A stretch of DNA of 64,000 nt from Yeguia hominis (GCF_014384705.1 NZ_JACRSN010000017.1:1-64000), one strand, 5' to 3'; positions 25,045 through 34,390 are shown, counted from the stretch's first letter. Notes: a model not told the origin generated them from the sequence alone. A program made the numbers and translations.

Positions 25045-26017
25045 ACATATCCCTTACCCTTTCCCGGATGGAAGCCTCCGGCATCTCATTGAGCTTGCCG
25101 GTAAGAATAATCCGAACTGTTTTAATTTCATTTTCCCGTGCAAGCAGATACGCAAACAGCGGTCCCACGGAAAACGAATTGTATTTTTGCGGTGCGATTG
25201 TCCGGATGATCCGGTTGTCGCACCAGCGCTCAAAAGCAGAGGGAGACTGCGCCATTGCCTGGGCGCCCTCTGCGTAATCGGTTCCGGAAAGATAATCCCG
25301 GAGCGCTGCGTCGCCGCTCACTGCAGCACGGGCCAGCGAATCCACAGAAAGGGTTTCGCACGGCGCCATCGCGCGTTTCATAAACTCCAGGGATTTTCCC
25401 GTCTTTTGCGCGCGGACTGCAATTTTAATATCGGCGATGGCAACGGTGGATTCCGCATACTCGCGAATAATCGCATCATCGGCATCTTTTCCGGCAGCCA
25501 GGATGGCTTCGAGCGCTGCGCGGTCCAAAATGACATCGCAAAGCTGTCCGTCCCGGGTATGCAGAAGCGTGGTATAAGCCTCTTCCGCAGCGGCCGCCAT
25601 GCTCTCCGGCAAATCGCCAAAGGCTTTTTCCCGAATCAGTTCCAGAAGCGCTCCCCGTTTCAGGGAGGCATCCTCATAATAGAGATTCGCCGTCAACGCT
25701 TTTTCGGTGGAGCAGGCCTCTTTGATTGCCGCTTTCAGATTATGAAATTCTTTCGAATAGGAAAGAACGTCAAACACGGAAAGATCCGGCGCCAATTCCC
25801 GGATGATTTCCCAGGTTTTTTCCCGTTCTGCAGCCAGAAGCGACTCTGCAGTTTCGTCTGCCTCTGCGCTTCCCCATCCTTTTTCTTTCAAGAACCGGAT
25901 GGCTTCTTCATAGCTCTTGCAGCCCAAAAGCTGCTCAATCACCGCGCCGGAAAACAGCGTCGTCTCTTTTGCCCGGATCCGCGCAACCGCGTAGGTATAT
26001 TCCATACTATTAGACAT
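25037..26017 (-). CDS. ntpC: V-type ATP synthase subunit C (AC39/d-type)
   Basis: Socket subunit that joins the rotor ring to the central stalk. The 326-residue helical protein begins MSNSMEYTYAVARIRAKE and shows ENEIKTVRIILTGKLNEM near the C-terminus, both typical. The start at 26017 has GAGAGGGATAG upstream; the open frame extends 33 bases further without an RBS. Confidence 0.93.
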   Translation of the reverse strand: MSNSMEYTYAVARIRAKETTLFSGAVIEQLLGCKSYEEAIRFLKEKGWGSAEADETAESLLAAEREKTWEIIRELAPDLSVFDVLSYSKEFHNLKAAIKEACSTEKALTANLYYEDASLKRGALLELIREKAFGDLPESMAAAAEEAYTTLLHTRDGQLCDVILDRAALEAILAAGKDADDAIIREYAESTVAIADIKIAVRAQKTGKSLEFMKRAMAPCETLSVDSLARAAVSGDAALRDYLSGTDYAEGAQAMAQSPSAFERWCDNRIIRTIAPQKYNSFSVGPLFAYLLARENEIKTVRIILTGKLNEMPEASIRERVRDMYV

Positions 26018-26046
26018 GCTATCCCTCTCTTTCGCGGAAACAGGCG

Positions 26047-26640
26047 TCACTGAAACAACAGTGCATAGATTTTATCCTGGAGGTCGTCCTTTTGTGCGCG
26101 GAAAATCGCTTCAAAAGAGCAGTTTTCTTCTACGCCGCCATAAACAAGGACAAACCCGCCGTCAATGGATTTCGGTTCTTTTGAAAGCTGTAAAGAACCG
26201 CCTTTTTCTTCGGCAATTGCGTTTGCTTTTTCAACAAATCCAGCCGGAAGCCGCGCAAGATCCTTTTGCGAAAGGCAAAGTTCTCCTGCCATCGGCAGAG
26301 AAAACTTCTGCATCATTTTTTCCAGCATGGCAAAATAGGCGTCATCGTCCAGCGAAACAGCTGCCCGATAGGCCTTTGTAAGCGTTTCAGAAAGAATTTC
26401 CTGCTTGGCTTTGAGCAGGGCTTTCCGTTTTAAGAGATCCGCAGAAGACGCCGTGCGATCCAGGTAATTCTGAACCTCCAGTTCCGATTTCCGCGCGACA
26501 TTGTCGCAGAGCGACTGCGTCTGCGCAAGAGAATCCGCCTTGATCTTCTCTGCTTCTTCCCTCGCTTCCTGTAAATTCTGATCCGCCGTCTGTTTGGCAT
26601 CTTCCAAAATCCGGCCGACCATCTTTTCAAGTCCGGTCAT
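26047..26640 (-). CDS. ntpE: V-type ATP synthase subunit E
   Basis: Peripheral-stalk subunit. The first 100 residues form a long charged coiled coil (LEDAKQTADQNLQEAREEAE), followed by a small globular C-terminal domain that contacts subunit B. The 197-residue length matches the family. It pairs with the G/H subunit encoded at the head of the operon. Confidence 0.92.
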   Translation of the reverse strand: MTGLEKMVGRILEDAKQTADQNLQEAREEAEKIKADSLAQTQSLCDNVARKSELEVQNYLDRTASSADLLKRKALLKAKQEILSETLTKAYRAAVSLDDDAYFAMLEKMMQKFSLPMAGELCLSQKDLARLPAGFVEKANAIAEEKGGSLQLSKEPKSIDGGFVLVYGGVEENCSFEAIFRAQKDDLQDKIYALLFQ

Positions 26641-26682
26641 ATCTCCGCTCTCCTTCTGTTTGATAGGGGCGTAATACCCAGA

Positions 26683-27159
26683 TTAAAGCTTAATCGCCGT
26701 TACAGCAAGGATCGAGATCAGCAATGCCAGAATCGCATAGGTTTCAACCATTGCCGGGAACAGCATTGCTTTACCGAACTGCTCCGGTTTCTTTGCAACG
26801 ATTCCAATACTTGCAACAGAGGTTTTGCCCTGGTGCATTGCAGAAACCAGACCGACAATGCCGATCGGCAGGCAGGCAGCCAGAATCATCAGACCGTTTG
26901 CAAGAGAGATCTCCTTCGGCGCACCGCTGAGCAAACCCGTGTTCGAGAGGGTAATAAATGCAACCAGCAGGCCATAGATGCCCTGCGTACCAGGCAGAAG
27001 CTGCAGCAGCAGAACCTTCGCAAACTTACTCGGATCCTCTGTTACCACACCGGCAGCCGCACGACCGGCGATTCCGACACCGTAAGCAGATCCGATACCC
27101 GCCAAAATCACTGCCAGCGCAGCACCCAACAATGCAAAAACAGTTCCCATCTCACTCAT
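26683..27159 (-). CDS. ntpK: V-type ATP synthase proteolipid subunit K (Na+-type signature)
   Basis: Rotor-ring subunit of 158 residues, a duplicated hairpin with four membrane helices. The ion-binding residues known from Enterococcus hirae NtpK are all present in the same contexts: LLPGTQG in helix 2 (Leu, Thr, Gln), a Gln in MHQGK, and the carboxylate in VETYAIL in helix 4. Only the second hairpin carries the carboxylate, as in other 16-kDa-type proteolipids. This predicts Na+ rather than H+ translocation; the assignment is by motif comparison. Confidence 0.93.
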   Translation of the reverse strand: MSEMGTVFALLGAALAVILAGIGSAYGVGIAGRAAAGVVTEDPSKFAKVLLLQLLPGTQGIYGLLVAFITLSNTGLLSGAPKEISLANGLMILAACLPIGIVGLVSAMHQGKTSVASIGIVAKKPEQFGKAMLFPAMVETYAILALLISILAVTAIKL

Positions 27160-29177
27160 GATTTGATTTCCTCCTTAATATTTGTATATTTGGTATTGGT
27201 ACGGAACGGGTTGAAGGCTCTTCCCCCGCCCTCATAAAACTTGCCGAAAAATTCGACAAACTGCAACCGGTTTGTATGGACATAAGCGCCAAGCATATTG
27301 ATCGCAAGGTTGAGCGTATGTCCAAGAATAAAGATGATGATAAACGCCACGATCCCAAAGAAGTTGTTCCCGATCATGCTGCCCATCTGGTTGATAACAG
27401 AAGCGATAACGCCTGTTGCCAGACCGAGCGCCAGAAGACGGGAATAGGACAGCACGTCGCTGAGCCATCCGGTAATGTTGTAAAGATCATAGGCGCCGAG
27501 CGCGATTCGTTTGCCCCAATTGCGGTTGGCGCGTCCGGACATCAGACAGATGCCTACTGCACCGCCGATGGCAAGAACCTTGCCGAGCGTGTTGACAAAC
27601 GCCGGGAATACGATTTCCATCTGTGCGATCGAAGCGAACAGGCTGCTGGGAAGCAGCATGATCAGCAGACCGATCAGGAGACAGAACCAGAGGACCACGT
27701 CACAGAAGAAGTCCACAATTTTCCGGTCGCGCAGCAGCATATACCCTTTCATACCCAATCCGGTAAACAGGTGGATCGTTCCGAAGAGCAGCGAATACAG
27801 CAGCATCCGCATCGGTTCTTCGAGCGGAATGAACCACACCGGCGGGACAGAAACCGGATGTCCAAAGAACGTCGTGGACACGACATCCACCACATCGCCG
27901 AAGTAGCTGGAGAACATCACGCCCCAGAACATCGTCGAAATTCCGCAATACATAAACATCCGAAGGGATTTCTGCATGCTGATTTCCATGTTCTTAAATT
28001 TCTTAAGCAGGATAAAGCACGCAAGGAAAATTACAAATCCATACGCCGCATCGGAAAGCATCAGGCCGAAAAAGGCATAATAGAAAATGGACATGACGCT
28101 CGTCGGATCCATATCGCCTTTTCCGGGAAGGCCGTAGGATTCCACAACCCCTTCGACCGCAGCCGGCACTTTTGCATTTTGCAGCAAAACCGGCGGCTCC
28201 TCTTCCTCGCTGGGTGCATAGCATTCCACAGAAAGGTCAAATTTGCTCTCAAGCTCCGATTTCAGCGCTCCGGCGTTTCTTTCCGGAATATATCCGGTCA
28301 AAACAAAGGTCTTTTTTGACTGTAAAAGACCGCCGAGAACCCGGTACTTTTCTGCACGGGTCTGATAATAATCCGAAACGAGACGCAAATCTTCCCGGCT
28401 ATCTTTGAATCCGGCAATTTCTGTTTCCAGATTCCGGATTTCTTTTTCGGTTTCAGAAAGCTTCGTCCGGAGACGCTCCAGCCGTTCTGCCGGAACCTCC
28501 CGAATGTTCTGCGCAGGCCGGGAAAATCCGGATTCACGCAGCGCTTCTTCCATTTTCGCCTGCTCCTGCCGCAGGCAAGTTACAAAGAGGCAAGTCTGGT
28601 TGGCATCCTGCGAGAGGATCTCTGCGGTAAAGGCCTCGAGATCCGGCGCGATTGCCGCCAGACGCTGATAAAATGCCTCAAGCGTCATAGATTCTCCAAT
28701 GGAACCAATAAATGCAGCCGTCTGCTCCGTTCCGGAAAAATTCATCGGAACATCGAGCGAAAGCCACGGGGTCAGCGCTTCAATTTTCGTTTCAGTTTTC
28801 AGCAGGGACGCTTTGTCCTCGGCAATTTGTTTTGTCAAGGCAAGAATCTGCTTGGCAACGTCGATCACCGCATCGTGACGCTTGGCAATTTCATCATAAC
28901 GCTCAAGAGAAATCTGCTCTTTCCCGTTAAGAGAAGCAAGCATCGAGGTTTTTTCCGGCGCATATTCCTGCAAAACTTCCAACGCGTAGTCAGCGGTCAG
29001 GGCGTTTTTGGTAAAGATTGTTTGTGAGGCGGACACATCAGCTTTATGAAAAACGTCGTCTTCTGCAAGATCATCGGAGATCTCTACGACGCCGCGCCGC
29101 TGCAAAAGCTCCAGAATTGCCTTCCGGTCTTTTTTCAGTGCGCAGATCGCAATGTGCTGCATCTGCAATACCGCCAT
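27156..29177 (-). CDS. ntpI: V-type ATP synthase subunit I (a-type)
   Basis: Stator membrane subunit that provides the ion half-channels. A cytoplasmic coiled-coil N-terminal half (1-340) is followed by seven or eight membrane helices. Family motifs such as PTSVMSIFYYAFFGLMLSDA, DVLSYSRLLALGLATG and INMLGAYVHTNRLQFVEFFG are present, the last two containing the essential Arg and the C-terminal helix. ATG at 29177 has AGGAGGG upstream. It overlaps ntpK by 4 bases. Confidence 0.95.
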   Translation of the reverse strand: MAVLQMQHIAICALKKDRKAILELLQRRGVVEISDDLAEDDVFHKADVSASQTIFTKNALTADYALEVLQEYAPEKTSMLASLNGKEQISLERYDEIAKRHDAVIDVAKQILALTKQIAEDKASLLKTETKIEALTPWLSLDVPMNFSGTEQTAAFIGSIGESMTLEAFYQRLAAIAPDLEAFTAEILSQDANQTCLFVTCLRQEQAKMEEALRESGFSRPAQNIREVPAERLERLRTKLSETEKEIRNLETEIAGFKDSREDLRLVSDYYQTRAEKYRVLGGLLQSKKTFVLTGYIPERNAGALKSELESKFDLSVECYAPSEEEEPPVLLQNAKVPAAVEGVVESYGLPGKGDMDPTSVMSIFYYAFFGLMLSDAAYGFVIFLACFILLKKFKNMEISMQKSLRMFMYCGISTMFWGVMFSSYFGDVVDVVSTTFFGHPVSVPPVWFIPLEEPMRMLLYSLLFGTIHLFTGLGMKGYMLLRDRKIVDFFCDVVLWFCLLIGLLIMLLPSSLFASIAQMEIVFPAFVNTLGKVLAIGGAVGICLMSGRANRNWGKRIALGAYDLYNITGWLSDVLSYSRLLALGLATGVIASVINQMGSMIGNNFFGIVAFIIIFILGHTLNLAINMLGAYVHTNRLQFVEFFGKFYEGGGRAFNPFRTNTKYTNIKEEIKS

Positions 29178-29220
29178 GGGCGTAACCCTCCTTTTTCTAT
29201 GGATTCGGCTTCTGACTCAG

Positions 29221-29529
29221 TTAAATCAGCTCAGACAGAATCAAACGAACGGCTTCCTCTTCCTTTGCTGCAGCATGCTGCCGAAGCGCAGAAATTTCTG
29301 CTTTTACAGCAGTTTCCGCAGCGGAAGTCTGCATTTCGCCGTCAGCTTTTGCCTTTTCCATTGCAGCAAGCGCTTCTTTAGAGGCCATTTCAAGCGCCTT
29401 TTCGCGCTGCTGGGCGGCTGCCGCACGTGCTTCGGAAATTTGTTTTTTTCCGCTTGCCTGTGCATCTGCTAAAATTTGTGCAGCCCGGCTTTCCGCTTCC
29501 TTAACAGTTTTGATCGTCTCCTGAACCAC
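29221..29529 (-). CDS. ntpF: V-type ATP synthase subunit G/H (peripheral stalk)
   Basis: A short, Ala- and charge-rich coiled coil of about 102 residues (VQETIKTVKEAESRAAQILAD) that pairs with subunit E in the peripheral stalk. The most likely start is GTG at 29529, placed after AAAGGTGGT. As the first gene of the operon it follows directly on a strong promoter. Confidence 0.85.
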   Translation of the reverse strand: MVQETIKTVKEAESRAAQILADAQASGKKQISEARAAAAQQREKALEMASKEALAAMEKAKADGEMQTSAAETAVKAEISALRQHAAAKEEEAVRLILSELI

Positions 29530-29558
29530 CTTATCACCACCTTTACACAATTATTTCT

Positions 29559-29587
29559 ATCATACAACAAATAAATCGTTTCGTCAA
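29559..29587 (-). promoter_or_regulatory. Sigma-A-type promoter of the V-ATPase operon
   Basis: On the minus strand TTGACG (29587-29582) and TATGAT (29564-29559) are separated by 17 bases. Transcription would start near 29552, about 23 bases before the GTG of the first gene. No operator is evident. Confidence 0.75.
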
Positions 29588-29687
29588 TTTTTTATACACG
29601 TTTTTCTTGTAAGATTCTTGCTTTTTTTCTTGTGAAAAAAGGAGAAAAACCATACAGAATAAAACTTTTTATTTTGTTTCCGAACAT

Positions 29688-29720
29688 ACAAAAAAGCCCT
29701 CCGGAAACACCGGAGGGCTT
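29688..29720 (-). terminator. secG terminator
   Basis: AGCCCTCCGG and CCGGAGGGCT form a 10-bp perfect stem with a 5-base loop, followed by a T-run on the minus strand, 28 bases after the secG stop. Confidence 0.92.
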
Positions 29721-29747
29721 ACCATCGCAACGGAACTTTATGCAAAC

Positions 29748-29993
29748 TTATGCAAAAAACATGATCGCGTTAATAACGATTACCAGGACAAAAAATCCAA
29801 TTGCAATGAATTTTGTCCATCTCGAGAGAAACGCATCAATCGACCGCGCTTTGTTTTTGGAAAGGAACGTATCCGCGCCGCCTGTAATCGCACCAAGATT
29901 CTGCTGATGTCCTTCCTGAAGCAGGACAACAAAAACAATCCCGACCGAAAACAGTAAAAGGATTACTCCGAAGATAATTTGTAACGCTGACAT
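29748..29993 (-). CDS. secG: Preprotein translocase subunit SecG
   Basis: Small membrane component of the SecYEG channel. The 81-residue protein has two membrane helices flanking the conserved VVLLQEGHQQNLGAITGGAD turn, the SecG signature. AGGAGG lies 7 bases before the ATG. It is a single-gene unit with its own promoter and terminator. Confidence 0.95.
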   Translation of the reverse strand: MSALQIIFGVILLLFSVGIVFVVLLQEGHQQNLGAITGGADTFLSKNKARSIDAFLSRWTKFIAIGFFVLVIVINAIMFFA

Positions 29994-30028
29994 CTTTTGC
30001 CTCCTAATTCAAGAAAGTGACTTATAGT

Positions 30029-30057
30029 ATAATAGCACAATCCGTTTCGATATGCAA
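30029..30057 (-). promoter_or_regulatory. secG promoter
   Basis: The minus strand shows TTGCAT (30057-30052), a 17-base spacer and TATTAT (30034-30029), giving a start near 30022 and a leader of about 28 bases. Confidence 0.55.
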
Positions 30058-30174
30058 GCGGTTTTCGAAAAAACCTACAATATCTTGTCTTTTTATCGCT
30101 GCTGCACAAGAAACCGGCTGAATTTAGGAGAAGATCATCCAGCGGTCACCACCGTTCCGCCCGCCGAGTCTTCT

Positions 30175-30852
30175 TTATTCTTCTGTTTTGACAACCGGCG
30201 CGTCATGCAGCCCGGCTGTCATTGCAACCGGCAACGAAAACACAAAGGCTTTCTCCTGCATCAGGGCCTTCATAATCCCGTTGCGCTTTTCGGTTTCTGT
30301 AATAATATAAAGCAGCTCTTTCTCTTCCGCAATAGAAACGCCGAAAAACTTTTGTGCATATTCGGTTGCAATTTCTTTTGCGTGAATCACCGTTCCGCCG
30401 GTCGCACCCGCAACGCGCGCAGCATCCATTGCAGTTTGCGCCGTTCCGTTTTTCAAAATTGCAACAATCAGTTCCCGCGATTGCGCTGCTGTTTCCATGT
30501 TGTCTTCCCCGCTTTCCGTATCCAAGCATCGATAGGTAAAATTCCGAAGCAGTGAACTGCCGCCGATACTATGCACCGGGATAGCCGCCGCAATTCCATG
30601 GTTCGGAAGATTCATTTTGAGATCTTCCGTAAACCGCCGCATCAGCCTCCGCGCGGTTGCAGAGGAGGCGACCGTAAAAAATGCGGTTTTTTCGGTCTCC
30701 TCCAGTCCCCATAAATCCAATGTTTTCCGTTTTGCGGTCCCCCTGCACGGGACGCCAAACAGCATGGACATTCCGTTTTCCCTGCATAATTCGATATAAT
30801 TCTCACTGTCACTGCGTTTTACAATCAACATCAGAAAACAGATTTCTATCAT
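30175..30852 (-). CDS. PII-family (GlnB-like) signalling protein, two-domain
   Basis: The 225-residue protein looks like two consecutive PII-type ferredoxin-like domains. The second contains RVAGATGGTVIHAKEIATEYAQ and FGVSIAEEKELLYIITETEKR, the T-loop/B-loop region and strand 3 of PII proteins. There is no Tyr at the usual uridylylation position in the T-loop. It overlaps the end of the DUF1538 membrane protein by 4 bases, so it probably binds or gates that protein in response to nucleotides. The pairing resembles PII-like partners of membrane transporters; the ligand is unknown. Confidence 0.85.
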   Translation of the reverse strand: MIEICFLMLIVKRSDSENYIELCRENGMSMLFGVPCRGTAKRKTLDLWGLEETEKTAFFTVASSATARRLMRRFTEDLKMNLPNHGIAAAIPVHSIGGSSLLRNFTYRCLDTESGEDNMETAAQSRELIVAILKNGTAQTAMDAARVAGATGGTVIHAKEIATEYAQKFFGVSIAEEKELLYIITETEKRNGIMKALMQEKAFVFSLPVAMTAGLHDAPVVKTEE

Positions 30853-32384
30853 AGACTTGTCTCCTCCGAAAGCTCGATGATCTCTTCCTCTTCGCGTGCT
30901 TCCGCTTCCATAACCGGTTCTTCCTTTTTCAGACGGATCCGGTAAATCAGTCCCAGTACCTGAATGGTGATGAGCGGCGTCATCGCAACCATCGCCACGA
31001 TTCCAAACGCATCCGTCACAATGTTGCCGCCAATCGCTTCGCAGGCACCCATAGAAAACGCGAGCAAAAAAGTTGCCGTCATAGGCCCGGAGGCAACGCC
31101 GCCGGAGTCAAATGCAATCGAAGTAAAGATATCCGGCACAAAAAAAGTCAGACAAAGGGCAAGCAGGTATCCCGGAACCAAAAACCAGAAAATCGGAAGA
31201 CCAGTATACACCCTTACCATAGAAAGTGCAACAGAAATTGCAACGCCGACAGACAAACTGACCTCCATGGCCTTTTTGGGGATCAGTCCGGAGGTTACTT
31301 CCTCGACCTGCTTTGTGAGAACATATACCGCAGGCTCCGCTGTGACGATAAAATACCCAAGCGCAGCCCCGATCGGGATCATAATCCAGCTGTACGGAAG
31401 TTCCCCGATCAGTTTGCCGATCTGATTGCCGACCGGCATGAATCCGACATTTGCGCCGGTTAAAAAGAGAACCAGACCGACATAGGTATACAGCACGCCG
31501 ATGAGCATTTTTCCGAGCTGCCGCATACGCAGATGCAGCGCGACAAACTGATAAATCAGGAAAAATATCACAATTGGTGCAAGCGCAATGGCGATTTCCT
31601 TCACGTAGCGCGGGAATTCATTGGCAAACAGCGCCCAAAGCTCCTTGGAGTTCTGAATATTGATATCCGCAAACGACGTGTACAGACTCTCTCCGGGCGT
31701 AAAGAGAACACCCAAAATCAGCACCGCGAGGATCGGCCCAATCGAACAAAGGGCAACAAGTCCAAAGCTGTCACTCTCTGCATTTTTATCGCTTCGAATC
31801 GAGGAAACGCCGATTCCGAGCGCCATAATAAACGGAACGGTCATCGGACCGGTTGTCACACCGCCGGAATCAAAGGAAACAGCAATAAATTCCGGCGAAA
31901 CAAATGCGGCAATTAAAAAAATCGCAGCATAAAATCCGATCAGCAAAAAGGAAAGCCGAATCCGGAACAGAATTCGAAGCATCGCCAAAACCAGAAACAG
32001 CCCGACTCCAACCGCCACGCAGAGAATGAGCGTCATATTGGGAATATTGGGAACTTGCTCTGCGAGAACCTGCAGATCCGGCTCGGAGATCGTAATCATA
32101 ATTCCAACGAAAAGAGAAACCGCAATGACGACCCAAAGCTTCTTGGTACGCGTCATGTGCGAACCGACAGCCTCCCCCATCGGCGTCATAGCAATTTCCG
32201 CACCAAGCGTAAAAAAGCCCATCCCAAGAATCAGTAAAACGGCGCCCATCACAAAAGCCATGAGCGTGCCGTTCGGGATTGGGGTAATCGTGAAGCAAAG
32301 CAACAGAACGATTCCTGTTACCGGAATGACAGACAACAGGGATTCTTTAATTTTTTCTTTCAGGATCGTTCTGTTTTTTCTCAA
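30849..32384 (-). CDS. DUF1538 family membrane protein (putative transporter)
   Basis: A 511-residue protein with about 12 membrane helices in two homologous halves. Each half carries a near-identical loop, SFDSGGVTTGPMTVPF and AFDSGGVASGPMTATF, which suggests an inverted-repeat transporter with a symmetric substrate path. No substrate is established for DUF1538. The adjoining PII-type gene downstream, overlapping by 4 bases, suggests control by energy or nitrogen status. A two-component system follows in the same direction after a terminator. Confidence 0.9.
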   Translation of the reverse strand: MRKNRTILKEKIKESLLSVIPVTGIVLLLCFTITPIPNGTLMAFVMGAVLLILGMGFFTLGAEIAMTPMGEAVGSHMTRTKKLWVVIAVSLFVGIMITISEPDLQVLAEQVPNIPNMTLILCVAVGVGLFLVLAMLRILFRIRLSFLLIGFYAAIFLIAAFVSPEFIAVSFDSGGVTTGPMTVPFIMALGIGVSSIRSDKNAESDSFGLVALCSIGPILAVLILGVLFTPGESLYTSFADINIQNSKELWALFANEFPRYVKEIAIALAPIVIFFLIYQFVALHLRMRQLGKMLIGVLYTYVGLVLFLTGANVGFMPVGNQIGKLIGELPYSWIMIPIGAALGYFIVTAEPAVYVLTKQVEEVTSGLIPKKAMEVSLSVGVAISVALSMVRVYTGLPIFWFLVPGYLLALCLTFFVPDIFTSIAFDSGGVASGPMTATFLLAFSMGACEAIGGNIVTDAFGIVAMVAMTPLITIQVLGLIYRIRLKKEEPVMEAEAREEEEIIELSEETSL

Positions 32385-32549
32385 TTGCAGCTACCTCGAT
32401 ATCTTTCGTTTTTGCATCATCAAATAAGCCTTTACAAAATATGTATTCGCCAAAAAAGATATTCCGAAAACAGGGAAACACAAGGATCAGGAACTTCACA
32501 TTATACCATCATTATACCATAAATCTGCCCGCATGAGGTTGCCGAAAAA

Positions 32550-32597
32550 CAAAAAAACTCTGAACGGTTTGTAAACAGGATCCGCAAACCGTTTAGT
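32550..32597 (-). terminator. Terminator after the response regulator gene
   Basis: AACGGTTTG and CAAACCGTT pair around a 13-base loop and are followed by GAGTTTTTTT on the minus strand. The stem begins within the last codon of the response regulator and separates it from DUF1538. Confidence 0.85.
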
Positions 32598-33300
32598 CTC
32601 CCTCAATCATCCGGTACCCTACGCCGACTTCTGTAAAAATATATTCCGGTTCAGCCGGATTTTTTTCGATTTTCCGGCGTATATTCGCCATATTAACGCG
32701 CAGGATCTGATTGTCACATTTGGCGCTTGGTCCCCAAATTGCTTTGATGATAAAATCGTACGTCAATACTTTGCCTGCGTATTTTCCCAAAAGGGCGACA
32801 ATTTTATATTCGTTTTGCGTCAGGCGTGCATTTTCCCCGCGAATCAGAACATGCAGTTTGTCGTAGTCGATTGTCATATCACCAGCCTGAAACTTTCCGG
32901 TCTGGATCACATTCGTATTTGCCCCGTTTGTTCCGGAATGCCGCAGCGCAGTCCGGATCCGGGCAAGAAGCTCTGAGGTTCCAAACGGCTTTGAAATATA
33001 ATCATCCGCCCCAAGATCCAGCGCCTCCACCTTGTCCCGTTCATGCGTCCGGGCGGACACGACAATGATCGGAATTTGTGACCATTCCCGTACCGTTTTG
33101 ATAATCTTCAGCCCATCCATGTCGGGCAGTCCGAGATCGAGCAAAACAAGATCCGGACAATGCGAAGTAATCATAGAAAAGGCAGATGCGCCGTTGGACG
33201 CCTTGATGACGTTATATTGATTGGCCGTGAGAATGGTCGTCATAAAATTGCTGATGTTGTTTTCATCTTCCACAATCAGAACCGTCTGCTTGATTCCCAA
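32593..33300 (-). CDS. OmpR/KdpE-type response regulator
   Basis: Receiver domain (1-120) with the acidic pocket, phospho-acceptor Asp in LVLLDLGLPDMDG, Thr/Ser and Lys (ISKPFG), then a winged-helix DNA-binding domain (135-232) ending YIFTEVGVGYRMIEGD. The sequence is closest in style to KdpE. No kdpFABC genes are in the window. It lies 4 bases downstream of the histidine kinase and its target promoters are unknown. Confidence 0.93.
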   Translation of the reverse strand: MGIKQTVLIVEDENNISNFMTTILTANQYNVIKASNGASAFSMITSHCPDLVLLDLGLPDMDGLKIIKTVREWSQIPIIVVSARTHERDKVEALDLGADDYISKPFGTSELLARIRTALRHSGTNGANTNVIQTGKFQAGDMTIDYDKLHVLIRGENARLTQNEYKIVALLGKYAGKVLTYDFIIKAIWGPSAKCDNQILRVNMANIRRKIEKNPAEPEYIFTEVGVGYRMIEGD

Positions 33301-33304
33301 ACGC

Positions 33305-34390
33305 TCACTCCTCCTCTTCTAACGGCAGCGTAAACCGAAATAATGCGCCGCCCTCCGATAAATTTTTTGCCTCCATAATGCCGCCGTGCGCCTTCACAAT
33401 CGACATGCATACAGAAAGTCCTATTCCCATATTCCGTTTATTATCGGTATTTTGCTCATCGTGCTGACGGAAATATCCGTCAAACAGATGTGGAAACGCG
33501 GCCTCTGGAATCCCGACGCCGTTATCGCGCACCTCAACGACCGCTTCGGCATTTGTTCGATGAACCGAGAGTTCGATTTTGGTAACGGTCTTGCCGTGCA
33601 GCACCGCATTTTCCAAAAGATTGATGATGACCTGCTCCACAAGAATCGCATCCATGGGAATCATCAAAAGCTCATCCGGAACCGAGACGGAAACCGGCTG
33701 CTCTGGAAAGCGTTTTTTGAATTTCCGAACCGACTCCGCGACGATTTCTTCGGCGGCCTCCTGCTCTTTTTTGATTTTGGCAGCTTCCCCGCCGATCCGG
33801 GTGATCGAAAGGAGATTCTCCACCATTCGAATCAGCCACTCTGCATCTTCTTTGACTTCTGATAAGAGTTCTTTGCGTTCTGCCGGCGTGAGCACCTCGT
33901 CATTTTCGATCATCGCCGAAGTTGCCCCGACAATCGAAGTCAGCGGCGTCCGCAGATCATGCGAGACTGCCCGCAGAAGATTCCCACGCATTTTCTCTTT
34001 TTCAGTATCCGCTCTAATTTTCTCCTGCTGCTTGATCTGTGTAGTCATCGCGCTGGTAATCACAGCGACCGCCGCCATACTGATAAAGGTAATCGGATAA
34101 CCGGAGATACTGAAATTAAATGCAAAATATGGATATGTAAAAACATAGTTGATGCCAAATACGCCAACAACTGCTGCCAAAATTCCGTAGAAGTATCCAT
34201 CGGTCATTCTGGAAATTACGAGCACTGCTAAAAGAAAAATCATAGAAACGTAGACGTCGCTGTCATCGATTAACCGCAGCAAAAAGCATAGAAGAGCCGC
34301 CGCCAGGATCGCCACCAGAAAGATAGCCGTATCCCGCCAGGAAAAACAACAAATACGGTTTAATTTTTTCCAGATTTTTCGGATTCGCAT
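33305..34390 (-). CDS. KdpD-like sensor histidine kinase (no N-terminal KdpD domain)
   Basis: The 361-residue kinase has four membrane helices with the DUF4118-type KdpD pattern (YVFTYPYFAFNF between them), then a HisKA domain with the phospho-acceptor His in AVSHDLRTPLTS and an ATPase domain with LLENAVLHG, DNGVGIP and GIGLSVC. It lacks the large cytoplasmic KdpD/USP part (about 400 residues) of Escherichia coli KdpD, so it is a short form. It is co-transcribed with the regulator and preceded by the tandem repeat region. Confidence 0.92.
   Translation of the reverse strand: MRIRKIWKKLNRICCFSWRDTAIFLVAILAAALLCFLLRLIDDSDVYVSMIFLLAVLVISRMTDGYFYGILAAVVGVFGINYVFTYPYFAFNFSISGYPITFISMAAVAVITSAMTTQIKQQEKIRADTEKEKMRGNLLRAVSHDLRTPLTSIVGATSAMIENDEVLTPAERKELLSEVKEDAEWLIRMVENLLSITRIGGEAAKIKKEQEAAEEIVAESVRKFKKRFPEQPVSVSVPDELLMIPMDAILVEQVIINLLENAVLHGKTVTKIELSVHRTNAEAVVEVRDNGVGIPEAAFPHLFDGYFRQHDEQNTDNKRNMGIGLSVCMSIVKAHGGIMEAKNLSEGGALFRFTLPLEEEE

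Noticed and set aside
22930..25092. A 720-codon plus-strand frame opposite the V-ATPase A subunit
   Set aside because: It is antisense to ntpA and neighbouring genes, with no RBS or domain. It is an artefact of codon usage in the real genes.
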